From positions 1 through 64,000 of the forward strand of contig JAACFB010000008.1 of NCBI GenBank assembly GCA_009937615.1: 64,000 nt of DNA, given 5' to 3'. A program made the position numbers and the translations under genes. Under the pieces are notes generated by a model. That model saw only the letters and a program-made list of their open reading frames with translations. It was not told the origin of the DNA and ran no database searches. Shown one piece after another: positions 58,781 through 64,000 of this stretch (position 1 is the stretch's first letter; the number at the start of each line of letters is the position of its first letter). The stretch is from Gammaproteobacteria bacterium (GTDB lineage Bacteria > Pseudomonadota > Gammaproteobacteria > Steroidobacterales > Woeseiaceae).

Positions 58781-61284
58781 TTGTGACCGAGCTGAATGGT
58801 CTCGAGTTTCCAGATACCGGCGTTGTAATCACTCATCGTGCGATCCGTTGAGAAAGGACCGGAGCTTGCACAGTTTAGGATGCTCATTCGGGTCCACCGT
58901 TGCCTGTCCTTGTACGCGCTGTCCGCCTCGGCCTGTGCATCGACGAAGCTTCGAAAATCCGCTGCGGTCATCCATGAATCCGCCGGCTCGCGGATCGATC
59001 GCACCACGGAGTCGAACACGCCGGGTTCGAAGCGATTGAAGTGGCCGCTCTCGATCAGGCGCATCACGCGGCCAAAGTCGTCGTCCGCGTCGATGATTGC
59101 TTTCGGGTCATACTGGCCCCGGATCTCGTTGATCTCGTCGACCGTCAGCCCGAAAAGAAAGAAATTTTCATCGCCGACGGCCTCACGGATTTCGACGTTG
59201 GCGCCGTCGAGCGTGCCGATCGTGATTGCACCGTTCATCATGAACTTCATATTGCCGGTACCCGACGCTTCCTTGCCGGCGGTCGAGATCTGTTCGGATA
59301 ATTCGGCAGCCGGGCAGATCAGTTCCATCGCGGACACATTGTAGTCGGGGTAAAAAATGAGCCGCAGCCGCTCGTGCATGAGCGGATCTGCATTGATGAC
59401 TCGCGCGACATTATTGATGCACTTGATCACGTTCTTGGCCATGACATACCCGGGGGCCGCTTTGCCGCCGATGATGATGGCCCGCGGCACCAGGTCGTCG
59501 CCGTCGCCGCGACGAATGCGGTCATACAGGTGTATGGCGTGCAGCATGTTCAGCAACTGGCGCTTGTACTCATGGATGCGCTTGACCTGCACATCGAACA
59601 GCATGTCGGTCGCAACGGACAGCCCTGTCTTGCTCTCGAGGTCGTGTGCAAGCCGGACCTTGTTGGCGAGCTTGACGGCGCGCCATGAATCCTGGAACTC
59701 GGCATCGTCGGCCAGGCCCCGGAGTTGCTCGAGCTGAGACAGATCCGTTACCCAGCCGGAGCCGATCGCTGTCGTGACCAGGTTCGCGAGGCTGCGATTG
59801 CACGCCGCGAGCCAGCGACGCTGCGTGACACCATTGGTCTTGTTGTTAAATTTGCCGGGCCAGAATTCGGCAAAATCCCGAAACAGGCCCCTGGTGAGCA
59901 GCTGCGAGTGCAGTTCGGCGACGCCATTGACCGAGAAACTGCCGACAATCGCAAGGTAGGCCATGCGAATCATCGGTTCGCTGCCTTCCTGGATCAGCGA
60001 CATGCGCTGAATGCGCTCATTGTCGCCGGGCCAGCGCTGGCTGATCTCGGTGATAAAGCGCGCGTTGATTTCGTAAATAATATCCAGCAGCCGCGGCAGC
60101 AGGCGTCGAAACATCGCCACGGGCCACATCTCGAGGGCTTCGGGCAGCAGCGTATGATTGGTGTAGGCCATGGTGCTTCGCGTGATCTGCCAGGCGGCAT
60201 CCCATTCGAGCCCGTGCTCGTCCATGAGCAGCCGCATCAGCTCGGCGACCGCAATGGCCGGGTGCGTATCGTTGAGCTGAAAACAATGCCTGTCGGCGAA
60301 AGAGCTGAAGTCCTCACCGTGGTCCTCGGTCCAGAAATGCAACAGGTCCTGAAGACTCGCCGAGGCAAGAAAGTATTGCTGCCGCAGCCGCAGTTCCTGG
60401 CCATTCTCGTTGGCCGCATTGGGATACAGCACCATCGTGATGTTCTCGGCCATATTTTTCGATGCCACGGCTTCCGAGTAGCTGCCCGCGTTGAATTCAT
60501 CGAGATCGAACTCATCGGTGGCGGCGGCCGACCAGAGCCGCAGCGTATTGACGACACCGTTGTGGTAGCCGGGAATGGGCACGTCGAACGGAATCGCAAG
60601 CACATCCTGGGTATCGACCCAGGCGAACCGATCCCTGCCGGCGTCGTCCGTGTATGCCGATGTGCGGCCGCCGAAGTGCACGGTTCGCGCGAATTCGATG
60701 CGTTCGATCTCCCACGGAAAGCCTTCCCGAAGCCAGGAATCCGGCTCTTCAACCTGGTGACCGTTCTCGATGCGCTGGTGGAACATCCCGTACTGGTAGC
60801 GGATGCCATAGCCGGTTACAGGCAGGCCAAGCGTTGCGCAACTGTCGAGAAAACAGGCCGCAAGCCTGCCGAGGCCGCCATTGCCGAGCCCGGCGTCCTG
60901 TTCGCGGTCGCAGACGTCTTCGAGCGCCAGGCCGAGGCGTTCGAGCGCTTCGGTCGTTTCGTCCTCGATGCCGAGATTGAGCAGCGCATTGCGCAGCAGG
61001 CGGCCCATCAGGAATTCGAGCGACAGGTAGGCGACACGGCGGCTGCCGTCGCGCTCGGTTGCCATGCGCGTGCGCGCCCAGCGCTCCATGAGCCGATCGC
61101 GTGCCGCGTAGACGACAGCCTGGTAGAGAAACGGCGACTTGGTGCGAATCGTGCGCCGGCCGAGCATGCGCCCGAAATAGTGCGTGAAATCCTTCAGGAT
61201 CGCGTCGGCTGTCATCGGCAGATCCGGTGCCTGCAACAGCTCGATATCGCCTGTCCCCGATGAAGTATCAGTGCGAGCGGGCAT
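58777..61284 (-). CDS. glgP: glycogen/starch/alpha-glucan phosphorylase
   Basis: VAYLSLEFLMGRLLRNALLNLG; QLNDTHPAIAVAELMRLL; EASGTGNMKFMMNGAITIGTLDGANVEI (PLP site). Confidence 0.96.
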   Translation of the reverse strand: MPARTDTSSGTGDIELLQAPDLPMTADAILKDFTHYFGRMLGRRTIRTKSPFLYQAVVYAARDRLMERWARTRMATERDGSRRVAYLSLEFLMGRLLRNALLNLGIEDETTEALERLGLALEDVCDREQDAGLGNGGLGRLAACFLDSCATLGLPVTGYGIRYQYGMFHQRIENGHQVEEPDSWLREGFPWEIERIEFARTVHFGGRTSAYTDDAGRDRFAWVDTQDVLAIPFDVPIPGYHNGVVNTLRLWSAAATDEFDLDEFNAGSYSEAVASKNMAENITMVLYPNAANENGQELRLRQQYFLASASLQDLLHFWTEDHGEDFSSFADRHCFQLNDTHPAIAVAELMRLLMDEHGLEWDAAWQITRSTMAYTNHTLLPEALEMWPVAMFRRLLPRLLDIIYEINARFITEISQRWPGDNERIQRMSLIQEGSEPMIRMAYLAIVGSFSVNGVAELHSQLLTRGLFRDFAEFWPGKFNNKTNGVTQRRWLAACNRSLANLVTTAIGSGWVTDLSQLEQLRGLADDAEFQDSWRAVKLANKVRLAHDLESKTGLSVATDMLFDVQVKRIHEYKRQLLNMLHAIHLYDRIRRGDGDDLVPRAIIIGGKAAPGYVMAKNVIKCINNVARVINADPLMHERLRLIFYPDYNVSAMELICPAAELSEQISTAGKEASGTGNMKFMMNGAITIGTLDGANVEIREAVGDENFFLFGLTVDEINEIRGQYDPKAIIDADDDFGRVMRLIESGHFNRFEPGVFDSVVRSIREPADSWMTAADFRSFVDAQAEADSAYKDRQRWTRMSILNCASSGPFSTDRTMSDYNAGIWKLETIQLGHK

Positions 61285-61297
61285 ACAATTTTCTCCT

Positions 61298-63484
61298 TCA
61301 GTCGCCGCTATCCGGCCGGGCCGGTTCGAGTATTAGCGTCGCGAGGGCCGGCAGTGTCAAGGACACTGAGCACGGTTGACCGTGGCTGCCGGCGGCTTTG
61401 GCCACGAGACCGCGATTGCGGGCTCCGCTGCCACCGTAGCGTTCAGCATCGGTATTCAGGCGCTCGCAATAGCGGCCCTCCGCAGGTACGCCAATTTGAT
61501 AGTCGTGCCGGACCACCGGCGTAAAGTTCGAGATACAAACGACATGGCCGCCAGAGCGGTCGCGGCGTATCCAGGACAGGATGCTGTTGTCCGCATCGTC
61601 CCAGGCAATCCACTCGAAGCCATCGCCGGCAAAATCGATCTCGTACAATGCCGGGGTCTGCCTGTACAGGGCGTTGAGATCACGGATCAGCGCTTGCACA
61701 CCATTGTGAACCGGGTAATCGAGCAGATGCCAGTCAAGAGGCTTGTCGTGGTTCCATTCGTCGTAAGGCGCCAGTTCATTACCCATGAAAAGAAGCTTCT
61801 TGCCGGGATGCGCGTACATGTTTGCGTAATAGGCTCGCAGATTCGCGAAACGTTGCCATTCGTCGCCCGGCATGCGGCCCAGTATCGATCGTTTGCCGTG
61901 CACGACTTCGTCGTGGGATAACGGCAGCACGAAATTTTCGTTGAACGCGTAGACGAGCCCAAACGTCATCTTGTTGTGATGATGCTTGCGATGAACCGGA
62001 TCCTCGCCCATGTAAGACAGGGTGTCGTTCATCCAGCCCATGTTCCATTTGTAGGTGAAGCCCAGGCCCCCTGCATCGACTGGCTGCGAAACGCCGGGCC
62101 ACGCCGTGGATTCCTCGGCGAAAGACACGGCGCCGTGGGCATGAATTTCCGTATTGAGATTGCGCAGGAAGCTGACGGCTTCGAGATTCTCGTTACCGCC
62201 GTATTTGTTCGGAACCCACTCGCCGTCCTCGCGGGAATAATCGAGATACAGCATAGAGGCAACAGCGTCGACGCGAATGCCGTCGATATGAAATTCGTCG
62301 ATCCAGTACAAGGCGCTGCCGATCAGGTAGTTGACCACTTCGCGACGGCCGAAGTTAAAAATCAATGTTCCCCAGTCGGCATGCTCACCCTTGCGCGGGT
62401 CTTCGTGCTCATAGAGTGCCGTGCCGTCAAAGCGCCTCAGGCCGTGCTCGTCCTTGGGGAAGTGTGCGGGCACCCAATCAACGATCACCGCGATGCCGGC
62501 GGCATGACAGCGATCGACCAGGTAGCGAAAGTCGTCCGGCTCACCGAAACGCTGCGTCGGCGCGAACATTCCTATCGGCTGGTACCCCCAGGATCCGTCG
62601 AACGGATGCTCTGATACCGGCAGGAACTCGACGTGCGTGAAGCCCATGTCGGCAACATAGCCCACGAGTTCGTCAGCGAGTTCGCGAAAGTTCAGGTAGC
62701 GATGCCCGTCATCTGACTTGCGGCGCCAGGAACCTAGATGCACTTCGTAAATGCTGACCGGGCGCGCAAGGTCGGGCACGGTTGAGCGTTCCTCGAGCCA
62801 GCCGGCGTCCTGCCATTCGAAGCGGCTTTCGTAGACGATGCCGGCGTTGCCCGGCGGCGGCTCGTGAAAACTCGCGAACGGGTCGGTCTTGACCGGCAGC
62901 AGCTCGCCCTCTTGATCGAGCAGCTCATATTTATACCGTGCGCCGGCAGTCACGCCCGGAATGAATATTTCCCAGATCCCGTTGGCGGGGTGCAGCCGCA
63001 TAACGTGCCGGCGGCCGTCCCAGTCGTTGAAGTCCCCGATAACGCTGACTCGCGATGCGTTCGGCGCCCAAACGGCAAACCGCGTGCCGCTGATTCCGTC
63101 GATGCGGCAAATCTTCGAGCCGAGCTTTTCGTAGATTTTGCGATCGGAGCCCTCGCCGAGCAGATACAGGTCGAGATCGCCGAGCGTCGTCGCAAAACGG
63201 TACGGGTCCTCGATATCGACGCTGTCCCCGTCGTGCAATGTAACGCGGAGCTTATACCTGCGCTTGCGCGGCGGCATGGCGGCCGCGAACAGGCCGTCGG
63301 CATGCACGCGCTCCATGGCTGCCAGCAGGTTGCCGTCGCCATCGATAAGGTCCACGGTTCGCGCCTGCGGCTGCAGCGTGCGTACGACTCGTGCATTGCC
63401 GACCTTGTGTGGGCCCAGTACCGAAAAAGGGTCGTAGAATCGTCCCTGGACCAGGGCCGCATAAGTCTCGTGCCGTTTGGTCAT
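61298..63484 (-). CDS. glgB: 1,4-alpha-glucan branching enzyme
   Basis: [94 protein letters not shown]. Confidence 0.95.
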   Translation of the reverse strand: MTKRHETYAALVQGRFYDPFSVLGPHKVGNARVVRTLQPQARTVDLIDGDGNLLAAMERVHADGLFAAAMPPRKRRYKLRVTLHDGDSVDIEDPYRFATTLGDLDLYLLGEGSDRKIYEKLGSKICRIDGISGTRFAVWAPNASRVSVIGDFNDWDGRRHVMRLHPANGIWEIFIPGVTAGARYKYELLDQEGELLPVKTDPFASFHEPPPGNAGIVYESRFEWQDAGWLEERSTVPDLARPVSIYEVHLGSWRRKSDDGHRYLNFRELADELVGYVADMGFTHVEFLPVSEHPFDGSWGYQPIGMFAPTQRFGEPDDFRYLVDRCHAAGIAVIVDWVPAHFPKDEHGLRRFDGTALYEHEDPRKGEHADWGTLIFNFGRREVVNYLIGSALYWIDEFHIDGIRVDAVASMLYLDYSREDGEWVPNKYGGNENLEAVSFLRNLNTEIHAHGAVSFAEESTAWPGVSQPVDAGGLGFTYKWNMGWMNDTLSYMGEDPVHRKHHHNKMTFGLVYAFNENFVLPLSHDEVVHGKRSILGRMPGDEWQRFANLRAYYANMYAHPGKKLLFMGNELAPYDEWNHDKPLDWHLLDYPVHNGVQALIRDLNALYRQTPALYEIDFAGDGFEWIAWDDADNSILSWIRRDRSGGHVVCISNFTPVVRHDYQIGVPAEGRYCERLNTDAERYGGSGARNRGLVAKAAGSHGQPCSVSLTLPALATLILEPARPDSGD

Positions 63485-63485
63485 A

Positions 63486-64000
63486 TCAGTTCGCAGATTG
63501 GTAGAGTTCATCGATGGTCTGTCGTGCCGAGCGAGCCCAGTCGAAGCGCTGCGCAGCAGCCTTGCGACGAAGGTTTTGCCAGCGCTCGGGCGCATTGGAC
63601 TTTAGCGCGAGCGCCTTGTCCACGGCGGCGACGAAATTCGCAGCCTGGCGGGCTGGCGTATCGCCCTCGAAAACGAAGCCGGTCTTGTTATCTTCAACCG
63701 TGTCGCGCAAGCCGCCCACGCCGTGGACGACACAGGGCTGCGCCGCTCGCATCGCGAGCATCTGGCTGATTCCGCAGGGCTCGAAACTCGAGGGCATCAG
63801 GAACAGGTCGCCTGCGTGGTAAAGCGGCTCCGCAAGCGTCTCGGAATAGCCGCGCAAGAAGATGAGTCGTGGACTGCGCTGCGCCACATCGTACATTCGC
63901 TGCTCCAGCGCCGGCTCGCCGCTGCCGAGCAGGAAAAGTACCCCTCGTGATCCAAGATTGGCGACGATCTGCTCGATGGCGCTTGGGCCGCCGGCCACAT
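63486..64000 (-). CDS. glgA: glycogen synthase, C-terminal part (5' truncated by window edge)
   Basis: [65 protein letters not shown]; immediately upstream of glgB. Confidence 0.88.
   Translation of the reverse strand, partial: VAGGPSAIEQIVANLGSRGVLFLLGSGEPALEQRMYDVAQRSPRLIFLRGYSETLAEPLYHAGDLFLMPSSFEPCGISQMLAMRAAQPCVVHGVGGLRDTVEDNKTGFVFEGDTPARQAANFVAAVDKALALKSNAPERWQNLRRKAAAQRFDWARSARQTIDELYQSAN

Noticed and set aside
59725-61263. 512-aa plus-strand ORF antisense to glgP
   Set aside because: Shadow ORF opposite a textbook glycogen phosphorylase.
1-64000. Mobile elements, prophage, CRISPR, rRNA or tRNA genes
   Set aside because: No transposase, integrase, phage structural protein, regular short repeat array or recognisable RNA gene was seen; small or divergent RNA genes cannot be excluded without covariance-model searches.

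Overview
A 64-kb, GC-rich, gene-dense bacterial chromosomal segment with about 49 protein genes on both strands. The gene content looks like a proteobacterium, possibly a marine gammaproteobacterium; that is inference only. I see no rRNA, tRNA, CRISPR array, integrase or transposase. Recognisable modules, left to right: (1) 3' end of an acyl-CoA synthetase, a CoA-binding protein and O-acetylhomoserine sulfhydrylase; (2) on the minus strand, a cNMP-binding protein, a geranylgeranyl-reductase-like flavoprotein, a GltD/DsrL-like Fe-S flavoprotein, an SDR-DUF2867 protein and a Cu P-type ATPase; (3) an MFS transporter; (4) an Opp/Dpp-type peptide ABC system divergent from a TldD/TldE (PmbA) pair; (5) glutathione peroxidase, a 51-aa DUF2256 protein absent from the supplied ORF list, and a Nei/Fpg glycosylase; (6) a form-I aerobic CO dehydrogenase cluster coxMSL-G-D-E-F carrying the AYRCSFR signature; (7) a Tat-type FAD flavoprotein; (8) a head-to-head duplicated three-gene cassette: a di-haem planctomycete-type cytochrome (DUF1587/1592/1588/1585), a Tat-exported HXXSHH/DUF1552 protein and an exported ankyrin-repeat protein, with the two copies sharing a roughly 200-bp divergent control region. 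This is the best candidate for an undescribed system; (9) a DMT permease and a Gld-type ABC cluster; (10) a PuuB-like oxidase, a REC-PAS-GGDEF-EAL protein and a methyltransferase; (11) a tyrosine/homogentisate operon (hppD, VOC gene, fahA, maiA) with a VOC gene where hmgA might be expected, divergent from an Lrp/AsnC regulator; (12) a glycogen operon, glgA(partial)-glgB-glgP-glgX. Annotation is from translated motifs by eye; no database search was run.
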